64,000 bases of DNA, from positions 124,001 to 188,000 of the forward strand of contig NZ_VFJE01000049.1 in assembly GCF_006385255.1 (NCBI RefSeq), in the 5' to 3' direction. The translations under genes and the position numbers were made by a program. Below are positions 52,675-60,608 of the stretch, in pieces. Source of the DNA: Flavobacterium microcysteis (GTDB taxonomy: Bacteria > Bacteroidota > Bacteroidia > Flavobacteriales > Flavobacteriaceae). Under the pieces are notes generated by a model. It saw only the letters and a list, made by a program, of their open reading frames with translations. It searched no databases and was not told where the DNA came from. Position 1 is the stretch's first letter, and each line of letters begins with the position of its first letter.

Positions 52675-53244
52675 ATGCAAGAACAGCTCAGCCGTTACAT
52701 ACAGGAAAAAATAAACATTTCCGACACGGAGCTCAAAACCGTCATGACTTATTTCAAGAGTATAAAAGTCAAGAAAAATGAATTCCTAGTTAACCACGGA
52801 GAATCCAGCCAGCGGACATTTTTTGTCGGCAAAGGCTGTTTGCGCATATTCTTCCTTAACGAAGACGGACAGGAAGCTACCCGATACTTTGCTTTTGAAA
52901 ACCAATTTGCCACAGCATTGACCAGTTTTATTACAGGAGATCTCTCGGCTGAGTACATCCAAGCCGTAGAAGCTACCGAACTACTGTACATCAGCCACGA
53001 TGATTTTTACCACCTTTTGGAAATTATTCCGGAATGGGAAAAATTCTATCGCAGCTATCTGGAAAATGCCTATGTAACCAACACTAACAGGCTGATGTCT
53101 TTTATTACTATGGATGCTACAGAGCGGTATAGGCAACTGCTTAGCCAAAGTCCGATAATTGTAAAACGACTGCCAAATAAAATGGTCGCTTCTTATCTGA
53201 ATATTTCGCAGGAAACGTTGAGTCGACTCAAATCGAAAGTGTAG
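52675..53244 (+). CDS. Crp/Fnr family transcriptional regulator
   Basis: 189 residues from the ATG at 52675; an earlier in-frame ATG at 52501 lies inside the DUF2798 gene and upstream of the -7 box. cNMP-binding beta-roll (about 25-110; KNEFLVNHGESSQRTFFVGKGCLRIFF) and C-terminal HTH (RLPNKMVASYLNISQETLSRLKSK). Only one Cys, so no Fnr-type iron-sulfur cluster. Effector unknown. Confidence 0.9.
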   Translation: MQEQLSRYIQEKINISDTELKTVMTYFKSIKVKKNEFLVNHGESSQRTFFVGKGCLRIFFLNEDGQEATRYFAFENQFATALTSFITGDLSAEYIQAVEATELLYISHDDFYHLLEIIPEWEKFYRSYLENAYVTNTNRLMSFITMDATERYRQLLSQSPIIVKRLPNKMVASYLNISQETLSRLKSKV

Positions 53245-53261
53245 CTATCAAATATTACTCC

Positions 53262-53345
53262 GGATTGATTTGAGATATGGGATTTATGATTTTGGATTTG
53301 TGATTTTAGATTTTAGATTTCTGCTACCTGTGATCTGAAACCTGA
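53262..53345. repeat. GATTT-rich degenerate repeat
   Basis: Same kind of AT-rich sequence as at 52108-52260 (GATTTATGATTTTGGATTT, TTAGATTTTAGATTTC). Lies between convergent genes. Confidence 0.5.
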
Positions 53346-53363
53346 TTTATGGAAGCGTCTGTT

Positions 53364-53768
53364 TTAAGCTTCTTTTTTCTCATACCGCAACGCATCAATA
53401 CTATAAGGCCCAGCGCCAAAATAAGCAAGCATCAGGGCTGCTCCTATAATCGACATGTTTTTCATAAATGTCATCAGCACTAACTGGTGCAACATGGGGT
53501 CATCAACCTTCCAGAAATCGTGCATGATAAAAGTAACCGGAACCAGAAAAATAATAATCAACCAGGCGCCCCATTTGGCCATAAAGCCAAACAATATACT
53601 AAGTCCAGCGGCCATTTCTAATACGCCAACAAGCGGAATCAGTATATACGATAATGGAATTCCTTTAGCAGCTGCTTCATATACAAACGTATCTGAAAAT
53701 TTAGCAACAGAAGAATACATAAAGATGATGCTGAAAAGAAACCTACCAATCAAAGGGATATATTTCAT
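53364..53768 (-). CDS. DoxX family membrane protein
   Basis: 134 residues, four helices, DoxX pattern GRFLFSIIFMYSSVAKF and LVGVLEMAAGLSILFGFMAKWGA. Divergent from the AraC gene at 53935 with a shared control region; probably regulated by it. Family members are linked to oxidative stress or sulfur metabolism, function here unknown. Confidence 0.9.
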   Translation of the reverse strand: MKYIPLIGRFLFSIIFMYSSVAKFSDTFVYEAAAKGIPLSYILIPLVGVLEMAAGLSILFGFMAKWGAWLIIIFLVPVTFIMHDFWKVDDPMLHQLVLMTFMKNMSIIGAALMLAYFGAGPYSIDALRYEKKEA

Positions 53769-53825
53769 AATATTTAAGTTTTAATGAACTATGAATAACT
53801 GTATTAAATTTACGGTTAAAACGGC

Positions 53826-53865
53826 AATTGGACTTCGTGCCAATTCGTCCGAAATTGGTCTGAAA
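53826..53865. promoter_or_regulatory. Repeated elements in the DoxX/AraC intergenic region
   Basis: AATTGG (53826), CCAATT (53840), AATTGG (53853), plus direct repeats GTCCGAAA / GTCTGAAA (53847 and 53858). Candidate operator for the AraC protein; not more than suggestive. Confidence 0.35.
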
Positions 53866-53934
53866 CCCGCCTTTTTTCCTGCAACAACTTCATGGTGAGC
53901 TTCTACTGTTATAAAAAAGAACGGTTCCATAATA

Positions 53935-54870
53935 ATGACTAACTTTACGACACTAAAGACGTTTGATTTGGAAAAGACAAGCATCCGAAAGCTGTCGATC
54001 AGCGATATCCTGGAAATACTTGGCGATGTGCCGCAATCTGAGGGACTGCATGTGTATATGGGGAAAGGTGCCATCACCACAATTCCCTTTCCATATCCGT
54101 ATCGTTCTGATAATTTTTCGGTATTGCTTATCCTTTCCGGAACCATGAAGCTCCAACTGGATCTTATTTCGCATACCGCCTATCCTAATGATTTGATTAT
54201 CATTTCGCCAAGAACCATAAACCATATACTTGAGATTACCGGAAATTTGGAACTGATTGCTGTTAGCTTTACTTCCGACTTTGCCCGACAATCCAACCGA
54301 AATAGAAATGAAATCGATGCTTTTGAGTTTTTTGCTTCAAAAGCCATCCCGAAACTTACATTTACAGAGGAAGAACGCCAGGATTTTATTTTTCTGGCCC
54401 GGATGCTGATGCAGGAAAACATTGAAAAAAGCCATGAGCCTTACAACGAAGAAGTCCTTCATCATGCTTTTAGCCTACTGATGTATATTGTTGCTTCCCG
54501 TTATAAAAAAGAAAACTCAGGGCTGAAGCCAGAACTGTCACGCCAAGAAGAACTCACCTTAAAATTCCTCAAACTGCTTGACATCAATTTTAAACAGCAG
54601 CGCAGTGTGCAGTTTTATGCTGATTTGCTCTGCGTTACCAGCGGCCATCTTACCAAAATACTAAAAGAAGTTTCCGGAAAAACAGCCGGAGAACTCATTG
54701 AAGAAGCAATCCTTCTGGAAGCACGCATACTGCTGTCAGACCCAATGCTGACCATTGCGCAAATAGCAGACGAACTCCAATTTAGCGATCAGTCTTCTTT
54801 TGGAAAATCTTTCAAGAAGAATATAGGGCTGACGCCTTCGGAATACCGAAGAAAAAACAGTAGTCGATAG
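53935..54870 (+). CDS. AraC family transcriptional regulator
   Basis: 311 residues: cupin-like N-terminal domain (about 20-165; NFSVLLILSGTMKLQLDL, NDLIIISPRTINHIL) and C-terminal HTH_18 (about 205-308) with QFYADLLCVTSGHLTKILKEVSGKTAGELI and IADELQFSDQSSFGKSFKKNIGLTPSEYR. Divergent from doxX-like gene. Confidence 0.9.
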   Translation: MTNFTTLKTFDLEKTSIRKLSISDILEILGDVPQSEGLHVYMGKGAITTIPFPYPYRSDNFSVLLILSGTMKLQLDLISHTAYPNDLIIISPRTINHILEITGNLELIAVSFTSDFARQSNRNRNEIDAFEFFASKAIPKLTFTEEERQDFIFLARMLMQENIEKSHEPYNEEVLHHAFSLLMYIVASRYKKENSGLKPELSRQEELTLKFLKLLDINFKQQRSVQFYADLLCVTSGHLTKILKEVSGKTAGELIEEAILLEARILLSDPMLTIAQIADELQFSDQSSFGKSFKKNIGLTPSEYRRKNSSR

Positions 54871-54874
54871 AAGC

Positions 54875-54930
54875 TTTACGACTTTACAACTTTACGACTT
54901 TACTACTTTACTACTTTACGACTTTACAAC
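54875..54930. repeat. Seven tandem copies of an 8-base repeat
   Basis: TTTACnAC repeated seven times without interruption (variants G, A, G, T, T, G, A at the n position), directly after the AraC stop and about 45 bases before the -7 element of the next gene. Copy number could vary by slippage. Confidence 0.85.
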
Positions 54931-54974
54931 TTTTGTGATTTGGTACAAACTTCCTTACAGTGACTAAATATTTA

Positions 54975-54982
54975 TATCTTTG
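54975..54982 (+). promoter_or_regulatory. -7 element of the TPR/LuxR gene
   Basis: TATCTTTG, exact TAnnTTTG, 28 bases before the ATG at 55011. Confidence 0.5.
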
Positions 54983-55010
54983 AAATCCTTTTTACTATCA
55001 AAAAACTGCC

Positions 55011-56621
55011 ATGCGCTATAACCGGCCGCTCCTACTCTTGCTTTTGTTGCTGCTATCTTTAAGCGGCATGGCGCAGCCTTCTTCACAAAATACACTGATA
55101 CAAAAAGGTTGGGACGCTCTTGTAAAAGACCATGACGACGAAGCTTTCCGATATTTTTTCTTATCCTACGAAAAAGCAAAAAAAGAGAAGAATGAAACAG
55201 ATATGGCAGAATCACTGCTTTATCTTGGTATTTGTTCATTTGGTTCCAGCTATGAAAAAGGACTGGATTATGCTTTTCAATCGCTTAATATTTACACCCG
55301 ATTAGAAAAAACCAATCCCGATGTTGGGCAAGTAGGTCGCAGCAAGTGTTTACAGCTCATCAGTACGATTTACTCCCGACAGAAAAAATATGCCCAGGCC
55401 AAACCCATCAGTCGTGAAGTAATCAGTATTCTTGAAAGCCGGGAAGACAAAAGCGGTACTTTGGGACTCGCCTATTCCAGTTTAGGTTCTTTATACGAAC
55501 AGGAGCAGCTTCGGGATTCAGCTTACTATTTTTATACACTGGCACTAAAAGATTTTGAAAAATCAGGCAATCAGGCCTATTTGCCTAATGCTTACATCAA
55601 CATAGGCGAAAGCGAACTCGGACGACATAATGACCAAAACGGCCTCGATTACTTTCAGAAAGCACTGGATATAGCCAATACTACCGAAAATAAGCAGGCA
55701 CAAGCTTCGGCTCTTCTTGCCATAGGCCGATGGCATCTGAACCATAAGCACAAAACAGAAGCTTTGCATTATTTCCAAAAAGCACATCTGATATCGGAAG
55801 CACTTTCGGACAAGCTGTTTGAAATTATGACCGTCGAGGCACTCATCGAATTAAACGAAAAAGAAAAAAACTATTTCGAGACATCGCAGCTTCAGAAACG
55901 TTTAATTTTCCTTAAAGACCAACTCCACTCTTTAGAAAGGGAAAAAATCGTCAAGAGTCTTGAAATGCAATTTGAAGTGGCCGAAAAAAACAGAAAGCTC
56001 GCTTTGGTTTCAAAAGAAAAAGAAGTGGCACGGCTTACCAACTATCTTTTGGCAATTTGCATTATCGTATTACTGACAGCATTAGTGACCGGATATCTCT
56101 ACCTAAAAAGCAGAAATAAGCGTGACAGAAGCCTGCTCAAAACCAAAGAAGCACTACTTGAAGCTTTAGAAAAACAGCGTGAATTGGAAGAAATACGCTT
56201 CCAGAACGACCTTGATCATAAGGAAAGCCAATTGAGTGCCATTACTTTGCAGATGTTGCAGAAAAACGAACTGTTAACCGATATCAAGTCGGCTATTGAA
56301 CACCAGCAGCCACAATCGGAACAGCAGCTTATCAAAATGGTGAACCGCCATTTTGAGCAAAATAACAATTGGGACGATTTCAATCTCTATTTCGAGAGTA
56401 TCAACAAAAACTTCTATACGCGTCTCAAACAACTCTATCCGGAAATCAGTGCCAACGATTTAAAAATATGTGCACTTATCAAACTAAATCTTTCCATTAA
56501 GGAAATGGCTTCCATATTAAATATCTCTCCGGATAGTGTCAAAACTGCACGTTACCGCTTGCGTAAAAAATTGCAGCTTGCGGCCGACGAAAATCTTACC
56601 AGCTTTATACTTTCGGTCTAA
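55011..56621 (+). CDS. TPR membrane protein with C-terminal LuxR-type HTH
   Basis: 536 residues: signal peptide (LSGMAQ), TPR helices (about 25-310; repeats such as ARSSLGSLYEQEQLRDSAYYFYTLAL-type pairs), one transmembrane helix (about 343-362), a coiled coil (about 368-410) and a GerE/LuxR-like HTH at the end (EISANDLKICALIKLNLSIKEMASILNISPDSVKTARYRLRKKL). A membrane-bound one-component regulator known from Bacteroidota. It lies just upstream of the six-gene operon at 56822 and may control it. Confidence 0.88.
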   Translation: MRYNRPLLLLLLLLLSLSGMAQPSSQNTLIQKGWDALVKDHDDEAFRYFFLSYEKAKKEKNETDMAESLLYLGICSFGSSYEKGLDYAFQSLNIYTRLEKTNPDVGQVGRSKCLQLISTIYSRQKKYAQAKPISREVISILESREDKSGTLGLAYSSLGSLYEQEQLRDSAYYFYTLALKDFEKSGNQAYLPNAYINIGESELGRHNDQNGLDYFQKALDIANTTENKQAQASALLAIGRWHLNHKHKTEALHYFQKAHLISEALSDKLFEIMTVEALIELNEKEKNYFETSQLQKRLIFLKDQLHSLEREKIVKSLEMQFEVAEKNRKLALVSKEKEVARLTNYLLAICIIVLLTALVTGYLYLKSRNKRDRSLLKTKEALLEALEKQRELEEIRFQNDLDHKESQLSAITLQMLQKNELLTDIKSAIEHQQPQSEQQLIKMVNRHFEQNNNWDDFNLYFESINKNFYTRLKQLYPEISANDLKICALIKLNLSIKEMASILNISPDSVKTARYRLRKKLQLAADENLTSFILSV

Positions 56622-56821
56622 AAAAGACCTTTGTCTACTTACTTTCTACTGTATTATCAGGGCTTGTCTACCTTTTGTCTACCTGATTTTCTCTGGGCTT
56701 ACGAGCGTATCAATTAATTTTGATAAAAGTTTTTGGTTGTTTAAGAAACTCCCGGGAATAGATTTCAAATTTTTAAAAATCTTCTTCCGGGAACTTAAAA
56801 AAAAAAAAAATTATCGAGATC

Positions 56822-57214
56822 ATGAACAAAAAAAGATATGCGTGGATTGCTGCCATAGCCCTGCTGATTATCTGCGGAGCTTATCTCTATAATGGTGTCC
56901 TATATAAGGAAGCGAGGAATATTGCAGAAGAAAAAGCGGCATTCCGACTCTCCTCCGTACAACTTGTTGCTGAATATAAGACTAACATGCCTGCATCTGA
57001 TTCAAACTACCTGAACAAAACCATTGAAGTTCGTGGAAAAGTTACACAGGTTTCTGATTCGCTGTTGACTCTGGATTCTGGCATATCCTGCAGTTTTAGC
57101 AAAAAGATGGGTGCTGATATCCAAGGCAAGGAAATAACCCTAAAAGGAAGATGCATCGGTTTTGACGAACTGATGGAAGAAGTAAAACTAGACCAATGTA
57201 CCCTAATAGACTAA
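56822..57214 (+). CDS. OB-fold (tRNA_anti-like) membrane-anchored protein
   Basis: 130 residues: N-terminal anchor helix (about 7-25) and a periplasmic OB-fold domain (LNKTIEVRGKVTQVSDSLLTLDSGISCSF ... GKEITLKGRCIGFD), matching the tRNA_anti-like family by name only; an RNA role is unlikely outside the cell. First gene of the redox-like operon. A poly-A stretch (13 A) stands 25 bases before the start. Confidence 0.75.
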   Translation: MNKKRYAWIAAIALLIICGAYLYNGVLYKEARNIAEEKAAFRLSSVQLVAEYKTNMPASDSNYLNKTIEVRGKVTQVSDSLLTLDSGISCSFSKKMGADIQGKEITLKGRCIGFDELMEEVKLDQCTLID

Positions 57215-57222
57215 TACTACCC

Positions 57223-58068
57223 ATGAAAAAAATGCTTTTACAGCTAGCCTGCTTGCTGCTTGCGGTTTCTGCCCAAGCTCAGGAAGACCTGCTGTCGCAA
57301 CTGGATTCAACCCAGGTGCAAGATACTTATGCGACTGCCGCATTCAAAGGATTACAAGTCATTACTATGCAATCGACTAAAATGCCGGCTAAAAAAGAAT
57401 TTTATTTTGTTGTATCCCACCGATTTGGAACCGTAAAAGGCGGTATTTCCGAGTTTTTTGGTTTTGACGATGCTACTACCAAAATTGGTGGTATTTATGG
57501 CCTGACGGACTGGCTTTCGGTTAGCGGTTCAAGACATACGCTTTCTAAAGTATATGAAGCTTCTGTAAAATACAGGCTGGCCCGACAGAGCGATCTGTTT
57601 CCATTTGAAATTGTAGGTTACAATACGTTCGATATCAATAGCCTGCTAAAAAAGGATGATTATCCAAAAATTGAATTCTCAGACAGGCTGACCTATATCA
57701 CGCAATTGATCGTTTCCAGAAAAATATCGGAAAGGCTTTCTCTGGAACTCGTGCCTACCTACATCCATAAAAATCTGTACAATCCTGAAATAGAAAACGA
57801 CAACCAATTTGCTATGGGTTATGGTGGCAGGATGAAGATATCCAAAAGGCTGTCTGTCAATCTGGAATATGCCTATAATTTCGACAAGCCTGGTTTTTAC
57901 AATAACCCGCTGTCTGTTGGACTTGATGTGGAAACAGGAGGTCATATTTTCCAACTGTTGTTTACCAACTCACAATCAATGACAGAAAGTGGCTATCTGA
58001 CAAGCGCTACCGGAGATTGGGGCAAAGGCGATTTTTTCTTTGGATTTAACTTATACCGTGTTTTTTAA
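57223..58068 (+). CDS. DUF5777 family outer-membrane beta-barrel protein
   Basis: 281 residues from the ATG at 57223 (an upstream ATG at 57196 lies in the previous gene). Signal peptide (LLAVSAQAQ). Strand-rich, with FKGLQVITMQSTKMPAKKEFYFVVSHRFG and a C-terminal Phe (YRVF) typical of barrels. The family occurs in Bacteroidota next to c-type cytochromes and YceI proteins, as here. Confidence 0.82.
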   Translation: MKKMLLQLACLLLAVSAQAQEDLLSQLDSTQVQDTYATAAFKGLQVITMQSTKMPAKKEFYFVVSHRFGTVKGGISEFFGFDDATTKIGGIYGLTDWLSVSGSRHTLSKVYEASVKYRLARQSDLFPFEIVGYNTFDINSLLKKDDYPKIEFSDRLTYITQLIVSRKISERLSLELVPTYIHKNLYNPEIENDNQFAMGYGGRMKISKRLSVNLEYAYNFDKPGFYNNPLSVGLDVETGGHIFQLLFTNSQSMTESGYLTSATGDWGKGDFFFGFNLYRVF

Positions 58069-58077
58069 TTAGCTGAC

Positions 58078-58431
58078 ATGAAAAAGATATTCTTATTATT
58101 TGCCCTGGGTGTAATTTTTGGCTGTGATTCCAATACGTATGAAGATTTGGAAGAACCTACCATTATCGACGGACCGGTCACTTACCAAAACACCGCTAAG
58201 GCTATTATTGATGCCAATTGCATCCGATGCCATTCGCCAGGAGGCGTATCTGCTTTCCGTCCGCTGACTACTTATCTTGAAGTCAAAGATGCAATACAGA
58301 ACACCAATCTGCTCGACAGGATACAAAGACAGAACGGAGAAACGGGACAGATGCCACAAACCGGAAGAATGCCACAAGACAAAATCAACCTGATTCTACA
58401 ATGGAGATCTGATGGCTTGCCAGAAAACTAA
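58078..58431 (+). CDS. c-type cytochrome lipoprotein
   Basis: 117 residues: lipoprotein signal (GVIFGCDSN), one heme motif C-I-R-C-H (about 51-55), possible Met ligands in QMPQTGRMPQ (about 95-104). A short single-heme electron carrier of the periplasm or outer membrane. It lies nine bases past DUF5777. Confidence 0.85.
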   Translation: MKKIFLLFALGVIFGCDSNTYEDLEEPTIIDGPVTYQNTAKAIIDANCIRCHSPGGVSAFRPLTTYLEVKDAIQNTNLLDRIQRQNGETGQMPQTGRMPQDKINLILQWRSDGLPEN

Positions 58432-58440
58432 ACTAAAAAT

Positions 58441-58998
58441 ATGAAAATGCTTAAAAACAAATTACCGTTACTAACATTGTTTCTGTTGGGTGCCCTATCT
58501 GCCAATGCGCAGAAATACATCACCAAAAACGGAAACGTAAAATTTGAAGCTTCCGTTCCTTCATTTGAAGAAGTTGCCGCAGAAAGCAAAAGCACCTCTG
58601 CCGTTTTTGAAACTTCTACAGGTGACTTTGCTGCGCTTACGCTGGTGAAAGGATTCCGTTTTAAAGTAGCTCTGATGGAGGAACATTTTAATGAAAATTA
58701 TGTAGAATCTGATAAATACCCAAAAGCAAGTTTTAAAGGCAAAGTAGATGATTTTGATGCTTCACAAGTCACTACGGCCGAAAAGACTGTTACTATTACA
58801 GGCGACCTTACGCTGCATGGAAAAACAAAAAGAGTATCAAGTACTGCTAAAATCTCAAAATCCGGGGCTGCTTACAAGATAAGCGGCAGTTTTAGTGTAA
58901 AACCTGAGGATTTTGGTATTGAAATTCCAAAGATTGTCAGCAAAAAAGTAGCCGACAAGGTTTCTGTAGATTATAATTTCTTACTCAATAAGCAATAA
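58441..58998 (+). CDS. YceI family protein
   Basis: 185 residues, signal peptide (GALSANAQ), YceI lipocalin-like fold (KYITKNGNVKFEASVPS, FKVALMEEHFNENYVESDKYPKASF, GDLTLHGKTKRVS). Family members bind isoprenoid quinones or similar lipids in the periplasm. Between cytochrome and ankyrin genes, same operon. Confidence 0.93.
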   Translation: MKMLKNKLPLLTLFLLGALSANAQKYITKNGNVKFEASVPSFEEVAAESKSTSAVFETSTGDFAALTLVKGFRFKVALMEEHFNENYVESDKYPKASFKGKVDDFDASQVTTAEKTVTITGDLTLHGKTKRVSSTAKISKSGAAYKISGSFSVKPEDFGIEIPKIVSKKVADKVSVDYNFLLNKQ

Positions 58999-59001
58999 AA
59001 C

Positions 59002-59526
59002 ATGAAAAAACTTTTATCACTTCTATTTCTGGTTACTGTTTCTGCAATTGCACAAAACAAAGGCCCAAAAGATGTTTTTGATACTGCCCGATATGGTACT
59101 GTTGAAGAAATAAAAGCTTTGGTTGCCAAAAATCCAGATACTATCAACAAAACGAATGCAATGGGTTTTACGCCCTTGATTCTGGCTTGTTACAGAGGCA
59201 ATCTTCCTGTTGCCGAATATCTTACAGAGAATGCCAAAAACATCAATTATAGCAGTTCAAGTGGCACAGCACTGGCTGCAGTTGCTGTAAAAGGAAATAT
59301 TAAGCTGGCCGAAGCCTTGCTGAAAAAAAAGGCCGATCCGAATATTGCTGATCCTGCCGGAATGACTCCGCTGCTTTATGCCATACAGTTCAAGAACAAA
59401 GAACTTATCGAATTACTACTGCGCTATAAAGCAGACAAGACACAAAAAGACAAACAAGGCAAGGCACCTTTTGAATATGCCATCGATACCAGAAATCAAG
59501 AAATCATTAACCTTTTTAAAAACTAA
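59002..59526 (+). CDS. Periplasmic ankyrin repeat protein
   Basis: 174 residues, signal peptide (VSAIAQ), about four ankyrin repeats (NAMGFTPLILACYRGNLPVAEYL; DPAGMTPLLYAIQFKNKELIELLL). Starts three bases after yceI-like gene. Exported ankyrin proteins are often linked to peroxide protection (AnkB with KatA/B). Confidence 0.9.
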   Translation: MKKLLSLLFLVTVSAIAQNKGPKDVFDTARYGTVEEIKALVAKNPDTINKTNAMGFTPLILACYRGNLPVAEYLTENAKNINYSSSSGTALAAVAVKGNIKLAEALLKKKADPNIADPAGMTPLLYAIQFKNKELIELLLRYKADKTQKDKQGKAPFEYAIDTRNQEIINLFKN

Positions 59527-59531
59527 AAACT

Positions 59532-60302
59532 ATGAAAAAAACACTACTCACAGTGTCTCTGGGACTTTTAGCACTTGTTGCACAGGCCCAGACAAAATCC
59601 ACAGGAACAGTAAACCTGCTTGCGGGTATGACTGCTAAAATTGACCTGAACAGTACCAATTCTACTGCTACGTTAACGTTAACCGGACCTTCTGACCGCT
59701 GGTTTGCTTTACAATTCGGATCATTTGGTCAAGGTCAAGGAATGGAAGCCGGACAAGATGTAGTTTACTATAACGGAACTACATTGATAGATGCCGTTCA
59801 TAATGGTATAGGCTCTGCTCCAACTCCAGATACCAATAACTGGACTGTCACGTCAAACACGGTTGCTGCAGGAACCAGAACTATTGTGGCTACAAGAGCT
59901 TTTGACACAGCAAGTTCAAGCGATTATACTTTTGTATATGCTAATACTTCTATCGATTTTGCTTTTTCAAGAATGAGCTCAGCCAGTTTTGCTTTGGCCT
60001 ATCACGGTGCAAACAGAGGTTACCAGATTGATGTTCCATTGGCTCCGGTTTTGGGCGTTGACGAGATAGAGGCAGCAAAAAAGTTTGCCATTTACCCGAA
60101 TCCTTCCAACAATCAATTTTCAATCAGAACAGATGAAGATGTGAAATCGGTTGTGATTTATGATGCTACCGGAAAACAAGCGGCACGTTTTTCTAATAGC
60201 AAAGAAATGCTTGACATTTCTTCGTTACAGTCTGGATTATATTTTGTAGAAATTCAATCAACAAATAATGAAACTTCTATTGAAAGACTTGTGAAAAAGT
60301 AA
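59532..60302 (+). CDS. DOMON-like T9SS-secreted protein
   Basis: 256 residues: signal peptide (LLALVAQAQ), a beta-sandwich (about 25-175; ATLTLTGPSDRWFALQFG, STSIDFAFSRMSSA-type strands, FALAYHGANRG) that resembles a DOMON heme- or sugar-binding domain, and a T9SS type A tail (FAIYPNPSNNQFSIR ... GLYFVEIQ). Last gene of the operon, followed by a terminator. Confidence 0.8.
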   Translation: MKKTLLTVSLGLLALVAQAQTKSTGTVNLLAGMTAKIDLNSTNSTATLTLTGPSDRWFALQFGSFGQGQGMEAGQDVVYYNGTTLIDAVHNGIGSAPTPDTNNWTVTSNTVAAGTRTIVATRAFDTASSSDYTFVYANTSIDFAFSRMSSASFALAYHGANRGYQIDVPLAPVLGVDEIEAAKKFAIYPNPSNNQFSIRTDEDVKSVVIYDATGKQAARFSNSKEMLDISSLQSGLYFVEIQSTNNETSIERLVKK

Positions 60303-60330
60303 AATTACTATTTTGTTTAGTTTCATTATG

Positions 60331-60366
60331 AAAAGAGCAGCGGTGGGTAAAGCTGCTCTTTTTTAT
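60331..60366 (+). terminator. Terminator of the redox-like operon
   Basis: AAGAGCAGC / GCTGCTCTT stem (60333-60360) followed by T6. Confidence 0.85.
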
Positions 60367-60470
60367 TTAAGATCTTTTGATTTTAGATTTCTGATTTAAG
60401 ATTTAAGATTTTTGACTTGAGACTTTTGATTTTTGATTTTTGACTTTAAATTTTAGATTTGGGATTTTAG
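60366..60470. repeat. GATTT-rich degenerate repeat
   Basis: AT-rich sequence built from GATTTTTGA, TTTAGATTT and GACTTTTGATTT, related to 52108-52260 and 53262-53345. Confidence 0.55.
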
Positions 60471-60546
60471 CCACAGATTAGATGATTACACAGATTTAAG
60501 TTTTCAAACTAAACTTAGCTCCTAAAACCTTAGCCACTCTTTTCAC

Positions 60547-60581
60547 TTTCCACTTTCCACTTTCCACTTTCCACTTTCCAC
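60547..60581. repeat. Five tandem copies of a 7-base repeat
   Basis: TTTCCAC five times without interruption. A single related stretch with CACTTTCCACTATCAACTATCC lies at about 52290, so the flanking sequence is itself dispersed. Confidence 0.85.
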
Positions 60582-60608
60582 TATTCCCTATCAACTATCC
60601 CCTACCAA

